Assembly (NCBI RefSeq): GCF_011397635.1
Contig: NC_064761.1
Coordinates: 41,442,143-41,506,142, forward strand
DNA from: Epinephelus fuscoguttatus
Taxonomy: Eukaryota > Chordata > Actinopteri > Perciformes > Serranidae
Length of the DNA: 64,000 nucleotides
Direction of reading: 5' to 3'
The position numbers and the translations under genes are program-made. The notes under the pieces were generated by a model. The model saw nothing but the letters and a program-made list of their open reading frames with translations. It ran no database searches and was not told the DNA's origin. Within the stretch, counting starts at the first letter, position 1. Each line of letters starts with the position of its first letter. Below, piece after piece: positions 1-12,800 of the stretch.

Positions 1-780
1 AACATGTACGTAATTCTTAACACAATGTTTGTATAAAATAATATAAAGTAATATAAAAAAATGTTGAATCTTAAGGTAAATGTTAAATCTAAATCCAAGT
101 ATTAAATCTAAATGTTAAATCTAAATAAGAAATATAAATCTAAATGTCAAAATGTTAAATCTCAACATTTTGAGTCATTATTTATGTTATCTTATTTAGA
201 TGTTAAATATTGAATCAAAAATAGTGAATCTAATGGTAAATTTATATCCAAATATTAAATATAAATGTTAAATATAAATAAGAAATATAAATCTAAATGT
301 CTAAATGTTAAATCTTAATATTTAGATTCATTATTTAGATCAGATTAGATTATTCAAATGTTGAATCTAAAAATTAAACTAAGGTTAAAGCTATATGTTA
401 AATACTGACTCTAAACCTAAAGGTTAAATGTTGAATCTTAAAATCTAAATCCAATATAGATATAAATGTTAAATCTAAATCTGAATGTTAAATCTCAACA
501 TGACATATGAATCTAAATGTTAAATGAGAAACTTAATATTAAATCTCAGTCTAGTAATGAATCTTAAAGCTAAATGTTAAATGTTAAGAATAGTGTTAAA
601 TCTATATGGTAAATGTTGAATCTTAAATGTTGAATCTAAATAATAAATCAAAATTTAAATATTCAATCAAAATCTAAATGCTAAATATAAATCAGTTAAA
701 AGTTAAATCTTGATATTAACATTAACATTTAACTTTTATTTTTTACACTGACATGAATTTCCATCTCAAATGTGAGTAAA
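1..780. repeat. AT-rich short-period tandem repeat in lama3 intron
   Basis: Degenerate repeats of the type AAATGTTAAATCTAAAT fill nearly the whole stretch, with units of about 6-20 bp. No exon before 891. Confidence 0.85.
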
Positions 781-890
781 AAGCTGAATATTCAAAATTA
801 ATCAGCTAGAAAAGTGTAACCACATTTTTACAGTCGCGCATGAAGCTTAGAGCAGCCATGAATCCTGCTCATCTCTTTGTGGTACTTTAC

Positions 891-3800
891 CAGTAGTGAA
901 ACTGGACATCTGTCGCTGACACCAATCGTCCTGATGTACTCAGCGATCTCAGCGTCTACTGTCAGATGATCCACACATCCTCTCAGTGCTGGAGCTGTGA
1001 CGTTGTGTCTGAGATTCAAAGGTGTAAATAGACAGACAAACAACAAATATACAAATTTTTAAAAAGGCTAATCTGAAGAGCTGAAGCTGTGAATGCTACA
1101 CATACCTCTGTCTGAGCTGTGCTGGTACACCCCCGATGTAAAAACTCATGTAGTTTGTTTGATTGTGTTCTGTAGAGATCTGCTGTGGTCCACAGTGCAC
1201 AGTGAACCTGTCTGCAATGGTGATTGCAAAGGGTTTGTCCTGAGACAGGACACATACTGTTAGTTTATAAATGGAACAAAAACATGAATTCAGAAAGCTT
1301 ACACTGCTCAATAATCAATATGTTGAGTTAATAATTTTAGATGAGCTTACGAATAGAGACACTTTGTCAGCACTCTGAACTCTGAGATCTCGACCTGCTT
1401 GCTGTCCTTGAAGCACCAGGAAGCCTCTTTCCACAAACACACAGAAAAAAGACCCCTGTAACAAACAGAACACAAACTCAGTACCATACATTGTTTTTAC
1501 TCAATGATATTACATTTTCTATTTGCAGAGCATAAAATTATCAGTAAGTGTTACGGCTGGGTGATATGGACAAAAATTCATATCTGGGTATTTACAGGCT
1601 GACTCAGTGTTTTCTACAAAATGGGCTACAAGTTCAGTTACAAATCAAAGCCACATTTGTGATGGCAGGCCGTTTAAAAAAACAGACTGTCATCAAAATA
1701 AAATGCAAAGAAAGGGATTTTATTCCCCTGTTTGAAAGTATGCAGCTGCACAACAGCTACAGCTCCGAAACACAGTCGGCAGTGGAAGTGCTGTAAAGTT
1801 TCGTTGATTCAAAACACTCCTAAAACATTGGCTTAATAGAGACAACTTCAAACCCAATTACACAAATCGGCTTCATTATAACTCGCAGCATTCACAGACA
1901 AACACTTGTCTTTATCTGGACACATTTTCTCCACAACATGCTAATGTTTTTAGCACAAGCCTATGGCATTTTTCATTGTATAAATTAGCCTAGCAGCTAG
2001 CAGACTTTTCCTCCACTCATATAAAGCCAGGGACAACAGCAACATTTAACAAAGGTAACATTACAAAATTCAGCTCCATTACAACTCACAAGGCTCACTG
2101 ACAAAACAACTGTCATACTAAACATGTTTTCCAAACAAATACAACATGCTAACGTTATTAGCACAAGCCTATGGTATTTTACATTGTATAAAGTAGCCTA
2201 GCAACCAGCGGCGATTTCCTCTACCTATATGAAGCCAGGATAAATGACACACAGGACATAAATTGCTATTTTGTGGGGCTTTAGGCTATTGTCTTCACAA
2301 TTTATTGTTTCTTATCTGTGAAATTAAAGTAAATAAAAGTTTCCACTGAGGTAAAAGGTTTGAGCTTACAAAAATAGACAGGAGGTCTTTATCGCCACGA
2401 CGTGCAGCTACATTTCTAGGGAGGTGCACGTCAGGCTACAGCTCTAAAAATTGTTGCTGGAGAACTTGTGAGTGAGTGAGTGAGTGAGGCAGAGCTGTGC
2501 GGAGAGGGTGAGAGAGGAGAGATGCACACTGGTACGTGTTATGTAACGCAACTTGACCCTATATCGATATAAACTGTGTTGTCTAAATTTATATCTTGCT
2601 TGAAAATATATTGATATACCGTACATAGTCGTTTTATCGCCCAGCCCTAGTAAGTGTTTGACTGGTGCTTCTGCAAATCAGTTCAACTCAGGCAGAAACA
2701 TCTTACTTCATTTCCGATGAAGAACAGCATGGCGTTTGTCTCTCGGCTGTTAGTGTGAAATCTGAACAGTCTTCTCTTAATCTTGTGTGGCTCCCTTATA
2801 ATCGCCATGCGGTAACCTGTTCCATCGTAATAATCCGACACCTCTGAGAGGGGAATCCTGAACAAATAAAGACAGGTTTCATCCTTATTTTACCTTTTCT
2901 AGTCTTTGTAACAACACATCTCTGTGTAATGCAGCGTAGCTTTAGCGTTTCCAAACTTAAATAATGCTTACTTGATGGGAGGCTGCTTTGCATCCATATT
3001 GACGGCACGCTTGTAGTTAAACAGACTCACAGGGTTGTCGTTTATGTAGGAGAGCTTCATTGCTCCTCTGTACTGTGGGTAACGCAGCTGCACTGGAGGC
3101 TACAAAAGTCAGAGGAAGAGAGTCTGAAGACATTAACATGTCATGACTGGATGAATTCACCAAGTAGATTTTCATGAGACTAGACATAAGACCATCTATT
3201 GGATCTTTGACTTTGATGTATTGGATCAGTGTCATTTTTATATGGAAACCCATTTCAGCCAAGAAAAGAAAAAAGTTTGACATGATAAAAAGACAGTAAA
3301 GATAAAAAATAATACTAATGGTATGTAACAATTACCATTATTACCACTTACTTGAGCACTCCGAAGTCGTCGAAATCCGACACTTGGGCAGTGACTTGCG
3401 GCATCAGAAACCAACAAAAAAAGGCAACCTTTATCATCGACATGATACACGGACTGTTGCCATTATAGTTTAACGGCACCCGGCGACGTCGTGGGAAAAC
3501 ACGGTGGTACAAGGACGAAAGTGAAGGCAGTGAAAGTCTGAGTAGGGCGAGCAGGAGGGGAGGTGGATGGGTCCAACAAAGACCGACTTTCACCTGAGAG
3601 AGTGGTGCTCACGTGCCGTAAGATTCTAAAGCTAAACCCTGTTCTTTTTCCTAGACCTAACCATGAACTTTTGTTGCCTAAACCTAACCATGTGTGTTTG
3701 GTGTACCCCTCGGGGATTAATAAAGTATATAGCCGTTGCAATGCTGTTGCAGCTAGTTATTGGCACAGTGGGCACTTTTTACCTGCCATACATACAATCC

Positions 3801-6800
3801 TCTCAGCTCAGCTCCTTGCCAGATTTATCGTCGCCCACATGCAAGACTTTCCAGCACTTCTTACTTGCCTGATCTCCCATGGCCAACCCTGCCTGCCTCT
3901 GACCCGCCTGCATCATCTGTTTCCCCTGAACCCAGAGACTGTGCGTGGACTCTGAGCCTGAAGATCAAACTGTTACCTGTATTTCTTGATCTGCACAAGT
4001 GCCTTCTTTGCCTGTGTTTCATTAAAGGTCACTACCAACTGTCACAGACGTCTGGAGTGCTGCATTTGGATTCAAATCACACACGTTACAGGTAGTTTGA
4101 GATGGTAAGTCAAAATATTGTCTCTTGTCAAAATTATTGGTTAAAAATAAAAACTACTCACAGTCAAAATGTGGCCTTACCATCTCATAGTCTTGAAATA
4201 GTAAGTCAACATTTTGACAAACCATTAGTATTTTTTTATTCTTCGTCATGCCAAACTCATCTTGTTTTTTGTTTTTTTTCTTTTGTTGATGGAAGTGGGC
4301 TTTCATAGCCTAAAGAAACTCCAGTGTAAAAAAAAATGAAATACACTGTGGCATAATAAAATGACAGCAGGGACTCATTACCATAAAGTTTTTAGGATAA
4401 CCGCCCACGTAGAACACAATGCTGTCTGGATCCAGTTCAAGGACACCGGTCATTGTGTTTGGATGGTTACGTTTAGGTAAGCGGTGGATCGGATTCTGTG
4501 ATGTGAAGTTCCCTGTGACGTTCACTTCAGCATCTTGGTAAACTCTGCAGGAAATATTGACTTAGAAATAATCTGCTAATTACACTTGCTATGAACGTTT
4601 AGCTAGTAAATCCATGTTTTGCTTTCTAAACTTCCGTCGTGTGCATGAAGTACCTGTGGAAGATAACCCTGTCAAAGTCCGAGGAGTTCACATTAGTGGT
4701 TGTTGTTATTGGGCTGGTAACAATCTCATGGACGACTCCACCCAACTTGTAGACACAAGTCAACACGTTGCTGCTGATAGCCATCCCGATGTAGTCTCCG
4801 GAAGCCTGAACATGAAACAAATACATGACAAATAAAATGAGAAACAAATTTGCTCTGTCACTTAAAATGACTTCCTGCTAATCTGACGTACATCAGCTGT
4901 ATTGCGACACTTGACAGAAGCATCTCTGTGCACATACTCACATCTTTGTTACCCAGGTAGAAAACAAACATGTTGGCATCTCTGTGTTTGTTCTGCCGTC
5001 TCTTCCGTCTGTAGTTAGCCTTGGAGGGATTGTTTTGATGGCGATTGAGAAGCAGATCAACGGCTGTAAATGCTTTTATGTCGTCAAGGTTTCTCGGAGG
5101 ACGAAGCTCAACGTGACCTTTTCCGTTGAAGGTGGTGGCAACTGAGAGCTGTGAGCAGATCAGGGAAATGGCAAACAGTTGCTTATTTACATCTAAGTCA
5201 TGCTTGTGTCCATCTGATGAATAAAAGTCAAATATTCTCTCTGTTTTAGCTTTGTTTTTGGTCTCCACCAACTCCAGAGAATAAATCTGGCTCATTAGCA
5301 GCTAAATGCAGCAATACGTTCACCTGTTAGCGGCTAACTTTGCCATTTGTTGCTTCGCAGATGGCATCCAGTAGGTTTTTAGGGTGTTTTTGGTGAAAAT
5401 AGCTGCCTGCTGCAAGACCATGGTCTCTCTCCAGAGTCGTCGAAAACCGGCACTTGGGCAGTGACTTGTGGTGTCAGAAATGTGTCCTTTAATGTCAGCA
5501 TGATATGCAGCTAGTTGCCGCTTTTGTATGGTGGCTTCAGGGGGAAACGCAGAGGGACAAGGAGTGGTGGTGGATGGGTCCAACAAATATCGACTTTCAC
5601 CTGAGACAGCGGTGTTTGTGTCGCGTAAGATTGTAAAGCCAGACCCTGTTCTTTTTCCTAAACCTAACCATATTTTTGTTATCTAAACCCAACCATGTGT
5701 GTTTGTTGTTGAAGGGAAAAAAACGGCAATTTGCGGTGTTGTACCGACGTAGTGCCTTTATGAGACTGTATGTAAATGTTAAATTTCCTGTGAAAATGGA
5801 AGTATATCTTGAAAGAAGAGAACTTGACACAGTATCCCAGAACATCAACACCCAACACACCCAGGGTACCTTACACGTCGTATGTAAGTCCATGACCAAA
5901 CGTCAATATGTGATGAGGTCGGAGTGAGGATGTGTTGTCTGCAACTGAAAACGATGTCATGATGACAGTGAGCCCAAACTAAAACAGTAAATTTTGCATT
6001 TTGTAAACCCAATACAATGAGCTGAAAGATGCTTTAAAACAAAGTCAGGTGATCCTTTGCAGATTTAATCACCATGAGCAACACCTTTCACATTACACAC
6101 CATCATTCGATCCATTGTTCATATATAAATGCCATTTATAGCAGATTTAAATCAAGCAGGTGAGAAACGACGAGTTAAGAAACTACTTTACCCTGTCAAC
6201 AAAGTTTCTTGTCTCCTCTATCACGTCCTTGATTCTCCTGATGCTTTCTGTCATGTTGGCACCGGGAGACGCCTTCTCACTGACAGCCTCAACTTGTGTG
6301 ATTTTGTCTTCCAACACAGGGAGGGCTGCGCTCAAGTTCTTCACTGAATAGACACAGGAAACAAAATCTAACATACAGTATATTCCAGCTGCAAGATCAC
6401 AATGAATTTGAAAAGTCTTGAAACAGCGGAAAAGTAAAATACTTTTAGAAGTTGATTTCTGCCATTAAACACTCACACGCTTGCTCTGCTTCAGCCAACG
6501 TATCATCTATATTCACACTGACATTAGTCAAAGATATTCTCTCCACATCCTGGCTGAGGTTCCTCACTCTCTCTGTTATATCATTGACGGTGGAGTTGGA
6601 GGCAGAGGCAGCTGTTTTTGCAGACTTTATCAGGACGTCTGTGTCATCTGAAATCAAAAGACAGCTATGATCTACTGTGACGCAGACATGGAATATCATC
6701 TCTTACTGTCAAGACATCCACCAACCTCTTTTGATCTTGTTGAGGTTGTCAGTGACGGTTGAGATGTCCGTTCTCAGAGATTCTCCTTTTTCCTTTTGCG

Positions 6801-9800
6801 TATTCACACAGTCTTTGAGGGTGTTCACTGTATGTGACAGCGCTGGTCGAAAGAAATTGAAAAGTCTTTTACTTTTCAGAACGGTTTCAGAACTTACTTC
6901 CTTTTTTCAACTTTAAATTATGTCCCCAAAGGAAAAAATTGTCAACGTCTGCTTTATCAAATACGATAAAGTTTTCAGTAGGTTCATCTCACTGCAGCCA
7001 TTTTTTTGCAGCCGCAAAATGTTTGTTGTGTTATGTAGTGTGAAGTTGAATTTGTATTTGTCATATTAATAACTTACATAATGAAAAAAATTGATTCTTG
7101 GAACTGTGTGACGATACTATACTGCCACACAAAAGTATCCTGACACTATGCTGTGTCAATATTTTCCCCCACCCCTACTGTTTACGCACTTTCAAGTTTA
7201 TGCTGAGTCTCGTTGGCTTCTGTCTGTAAATGAGTTGAATTATCTTTGAGTCCTTCGGCCCTGTTGACGAGGCCTCCCTCCTTCACATCCTAATGGACAG
7301 AAACAGAATCATATCAGTCTTTTATTCTCATTACCATTGCTAAACATTGAGGTTACATTACTAACAGCACCTGAGTAGGGCTGGGTATCGGTACTTGAAA
7401 TAACCCAGTACCAAGTGGTATTTTAACTTCTCCAGTCAAATGATAAATGCAGTTGATCCTTTTCGTACCCTGATCTGGAAAACAGTGACTACTTGGATGG
7501 TTTTGCTCGCAGCCAATCAGCACAAGCATTATTCTAAATGGCACCTGAGGTTAGCCCTCTACTGCAGCAGCTACAATCCATTTAAGCCCCGTTTCCACCA
7601 AGCAGTACGGGTGTGCATGGTACCAATAGAACTGTTCTATAACACCTCTGTTGGGGTACCTTGCACACAGATCTGGTACTAAAAGACAGAGCTGTGAACA
7701 CTGCAGTCTGATTGGTCAGTAGATCATCTTCAAGCGTTTATATTAATTTCGACCGGGTTGCGTGAACTGGTTCCAAAGGTACCATACCGAAAGTGTTTGG
7801 TGGAAACGGGGCTTTAGTCTGTGGTGTATTGAAGTTGTATGGATCAGAAGTTCAGCGTGCCAAGATGCCGCCAAAATGTTCAAAAGAATGGTATAGTGCA
7901 CACCTGTGGCATCTGGTGGCATTTTACGCAACCAAGTGCTTCCACTCATGTGATGGGTATCAAATAAAGTTGGAAAAAAAAGTATCAAATGAAGTAATAT
8001 TGATATCTTAAAGGGTACTGGTTTCGGTACTGGTATCTTAATTTTTTAAACGATACTCAGCCCTACACCTGAGTTACCTTTGAGGCCTGATCAACAGCCT
8101 CTCTGGACTGATTTGCTGCCATCTCTGCCTCTTCTAAGGCCTTTATGATGTTATTATAGACTCCTACACCCAGCACACTGTGCAGGTCAGTACCGTTGGT
8201 AGAGTTATGAAGCATCCTGCAAAAACATAAAGTCAACATAAACACTACAGTTTTATCTATCCACTTTCTTTAGCTCCTCTGTTTCACACTCACTGCTGAA
8301 ATTCTGCTGCTTCTCTGTTGAGCTTCTCTGCATGCTCCTCAGCTTTGTTAACGATATCCACCTTTGTCTTAATCTGGGCGATGTTGTTTAACTTCTTTAA
8401 GAGTTCCAGCTTGGCACCGTCTAACTGAGCTGCGTGATTCTCAAATTCCTGCAGTGTAAAGACAATAAACTCAGTTTGAACACTCAAAATCTTGCCTCCT
8501 GTAATCATGGCAGTAAAAGATGTCTGCTTACGCTCTTAATTTCCTCAAGCATTAAAAAGACGTCGGTGGTGTTCTTTAGCAGGTCTCTAGTCATTCCAGT
8601 CACAGGAAGGAGCGCACTTTGTTCCCCCTCCAGCTGAGACTGAAGATGCTGGCAAACGTTGAACAAAGAGAGATGAAAACATCAGTGTGATGCTACAAAG
8701 AGAGAGAACTGTATGATCCGACATTATATGCCAGCTATGTTTCATGTCACCTCCAGATGCTGTAGGGTAGCACCACTCTTCAGGTTGAGGCTCTGTGTCC
8801 TGTTGACTCTGTCCTTCGTGTCTGACAGCAGCACAGCCACTTCCCTCAGAGCAGAGTCTGAGGCCATCAGTGACTCTGCAGTCTGATTTAACACAGCCTG
8901 GTTGGTTTCCACAGGATCTGTCATGTTCCTGATTATGTCCAGCACTGAGGAGGACACACAGACTTTGGATTTTACAAGTTGAGACAATCTACACTGTTGC
9001 ACTGATGGTAATTTGCAAGATTGTAGATCATGATTATTGAACACTGACTAAAAAAACGTCTGTTTCTCAACAACCAGAGCTGCATATTTATATTAACCTA
9101 CAATAACATTTTATCTTTGTTGACCTTTTATTCACTGGTTTAATTGTTCATGTCTTTTGTTCATTCAAACGTGAAACAACCCAATCGCCAGAGCAAATGT
9201 TGGCACTGAACCTTTTTGCAAACCAGGTGTATGTCATTTGTATGTTTCATATGTAGCAGATTATGTTGAAACTAACATGTGATTACAAACACGGCTGGAA
9301 ATGTCCTGAACTCTCAATAAAATATCCACTTTCGAAACTCGGTCTGATTCTGAAGTAGCTGAATACCGGCGCTTGGGTAGCGACTTCTGCATCAGACACT
9401 GATGAAAAAAGCCATCCTTTCACTTTGGCATGAAAGGCTGCTGAGCGCTGTTGGTCAGTAGCACCGCCTGACAGTGTCAGAGAGAAACGCAGCTGGACAA
9501 CAACGTAAGGGGCAAAAAGTCCAAGTAGGGCAGGGTGTTGGATGGGTCCAACGATGACTGACTTTTACCCTAGAGGCCAGTGTTCACTTTCCGTATGAAT
9601 GTAGAGCCATACCCTGTTATTATTTTGTAAACCTAACCACCTGCTTCCGTTGCCTTAAAGGGATAGTGCACCCAAAAATGAAAATTCAGCCATTATCTAC
9701 TCACCCATATGCCGATGGAGGCCCTGGTGAAGTTTTAGAGTCCTCACATCCCATGCGGAGATCGGTGGGGGGAGCGGCTAGCACACCTAATGGCAGACGG

Positions 9801-12800
9801 CGCCCCAGACTAACGTCCAAGAACACAAAATTGAATCCACAAAGTATCTCCATACTGCTCGTCCGTAGTGTTCCAAGTGTGCTGAAGCCCCGACATAAAA
9901 AGTTGTTTGGAAAAATGTCATATGAACTCTGTTTTTAGCCTCACTGTAGCCTGTAGCTCTGACTGCTTCTCTGTGCTCCGCGCTCATGTGTGTGTGAGAC
10001 CAGTGAAAGCATGAGCTTTGCTCACCCGTGTTTACATCACAGGACACGTGCACCACAGGGAGACAACAGCAACCACAGTAGCTAAAAGATAATTTGCACT
10101 ACGGTCTTTTAGCAAAGGACAGCCCAACATGTCTGAAGACGTTGAAATTGAGGAGGAACAGCATTTCTTTGTTGAGCCGTATTTGTTTGAGCCCGAGTAT
10201 ACGGACGGAACTCAGGCTACTGGACGAAGCAGCCGCCGCAGCTCATGAGCCTCAGCCACCCGCGGAATACCAGAGTCAAGCACTGGAAACCTGGTGGTGT
10301 AGTTGTTTCAAATGCAAAGCAGTGCCAATGGATGCTGCTCAGACTGGGAATTGGCGATGCCTGCACTTGAGAATCTGGACATCAGTACTGACGAGACTGC
10401 TGCTTTTCAGAGATCACCGATCATCCTGAGCACGCACACGTGAATGCGGAGCACAGAGCAGTCAGAGCTACAGGCTACAGTGAGGCTAAAAACAGAGTTC
10501 ATATGATGTTTTTCGAAACAACTTTTTATGTCGGGGCTGAAGCACACTTGGATCACTACGGACGAGCAGTATGGAGATATTTTGTGGATTCAATTTTGTG
10601 TTCTTGGACGTTAGTCTGGGGCGTCGTCTGCCATTAGGTGCGCTAGCCGCTCCCCCCACCGATCTCCGCAAGGGATGTGAGGACTCTAAAACTTCACCAG
10701 GGCCTCCATCGGCATATGGGTGAGTAGATAATGGCTGAATTTTCATTTTTGGGTGCACTATCCCTTTAACCTAACCACGTGCATGTGTTGACTAACCGTA
10801 ACCACGGTGCATGTGTTGTTGAAGGGAAAAAATATCAAATTCCGATGCTGTACCATCGTAGTTCATTTATTTTGAAAGGGAACTGCACATTTCCTCTCAA
10901 AACCGAAGTGTATTTTGAAAAAACAGAATGCGTGTAAAAGGCTGAAGTTGACATGACATCAACTACAGATGCACCCAGACAACAGATGCACCCAGGCTAC
11001 CTTACACATCATATGTCGACATGGAAAGTCGATGACCAAGCAGCCCATTGTGACGTAGTTGTTGGTTTTTATGGCTACAAACACAACTGAAAATGTCCCA
11101 AACTCTGGTTAAAAAACATCCATTTTTGTCGTTAGAAACATGGCTGAAAATGTAACATATTGGTGTTTTGCAGAATCTTACAATGCCAGCATTTCAACAT
11201 TTGCAGAGATAGTTGGGGTTAAGCACTGACCTTGGTTGATTAGGCTCAGGATGGCACCTGAACAAATCCAGTTTCTGGTACGGATTGGTGGCAGTACCTC
11301 TAAAGATCAGTCCAGGCTAGCTGTTTCCCCCTGCATCGAGGCTTTATGCTAAGTTGTACCATCATATTTAGGGTACGGATATAAGAGCACTATCACTCGT
11401 CCTTTCTAGGTCTTGAAAAAAGTAAATACTCCCAAAATGATGGGGAGTACTAAATCAAGATTTTAGAGTCCAAGTTTTTTCTTTTAAAATGAGTTATTTT
11501 TCTGCGAGTGCCGCTGAGAGGGTTATGAATCTTCTTGAAGAGAAGTGTTTGTTGTGGTGGTTGCAGCTTTAAAAGTGGGAGAGTTGTGAATCGTTGTAAG
11601 TGGCTGCCCTAGATGTGCCTTCTGCTTCACATCATTGTGAAGTGAGTGTGATTTGCATCATCATGGTGAGGAGCCAAACAACAGGTGCACCATTTCACTC
11701 ATGAGCTCAGCATAACCTCTACGCCAGAAAACAACCAATGAATACATTTCAAGGAAAATCTCACAGTGGTGTGCATCCTCCTGCTCTCTGCCAGCCCGGC
11801 CTCTCTGAGCAGCGCAGCCTCGCTCTCTCATCTCCTGCACGATGCGCTGAGCCTCCTCCATCATCCTGGCTCTGTCACTTTGAGACTGAGTAGCCGACTC
11901 TCCAGGTTTCACCTCAGTTTGCTGCTTTATCAAATCTGACACATCACAATAACAGAGACACTGCTCTTAATGACACACCTGAGGCCAATTCAGTTTCCTT
12001 TCTAGTCCTACAAAGTCACAGACCACTCTCAGGCTTGGCCCAGTCTGACTTCAGCCAGCCCACAGAGCAGTGGGTAATGTCACAGCAGTGTAAACACATC
12101 AATCATACTAATGTTAACTGATGTACCTTGTATTGCTTTGAGGAGAGTTTCAGCTTCAGAGAGAAGATCCTCCGCCTTTAACTTTGTTTCACTGGCATTC
12201 TGCAAGACTTCCTCCAGATCTGATACAGCTTCAAGTGTCTGGATATGTGATAGAAATGTCAAAATTGTGTCAACATGTGCTTTTAGATGAATTTATGTAC
12301 ATTAATGCAGCATTCTGTGGATGAAATGTGCTGTACTGAAAATGCAGTTATTCTGGTGGAGTTTTAGTTTTTAATTAACTGTTGGAAATTCACTCCAGGT
12401 ACCTCGTCAGTCAGTTGACTCAAGTCATCTCTGACAGCATCCACATCTGCTTCCAGCTGTTCAACCTTTGGATCCAGGTGTCTCATGGCGGTGCTGTACC
12501 TCCAAACCCGAATCTGCAAAACACGGGAGGTGGGAAGTTTTTTCTTTTGGCAAATGCTTTGGCACGCACTTAAGAGACTTTTTTAAAGAGACAGTTCACC
12601 CTAAAATTAAAAATACATATTTTTCCTCCAACCTGTAGTGCTATTGATCAGTCTAGATTGTTTTTGGGTGAGTTGCCAAGTGTTGGAGATATCACCAGTA
12701 GAGATTTCTGACTTCTTTAAAATAACGTAGATGGCACTTTGTCTCTTTTCAGAAATCATGACTCAAGATAATCCACAGACCTTGAGCAGTTTCATGTCGG

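Noticed and set aside
9666-9938. 90-aa open frame that recurs almost unchanged at 10486-10758 on the other strand and partly at 16346-16537
   Set aside because: The repetition comes from the inverted arms of foldback elements; no known domain, and the frame is not maintained in the second element.
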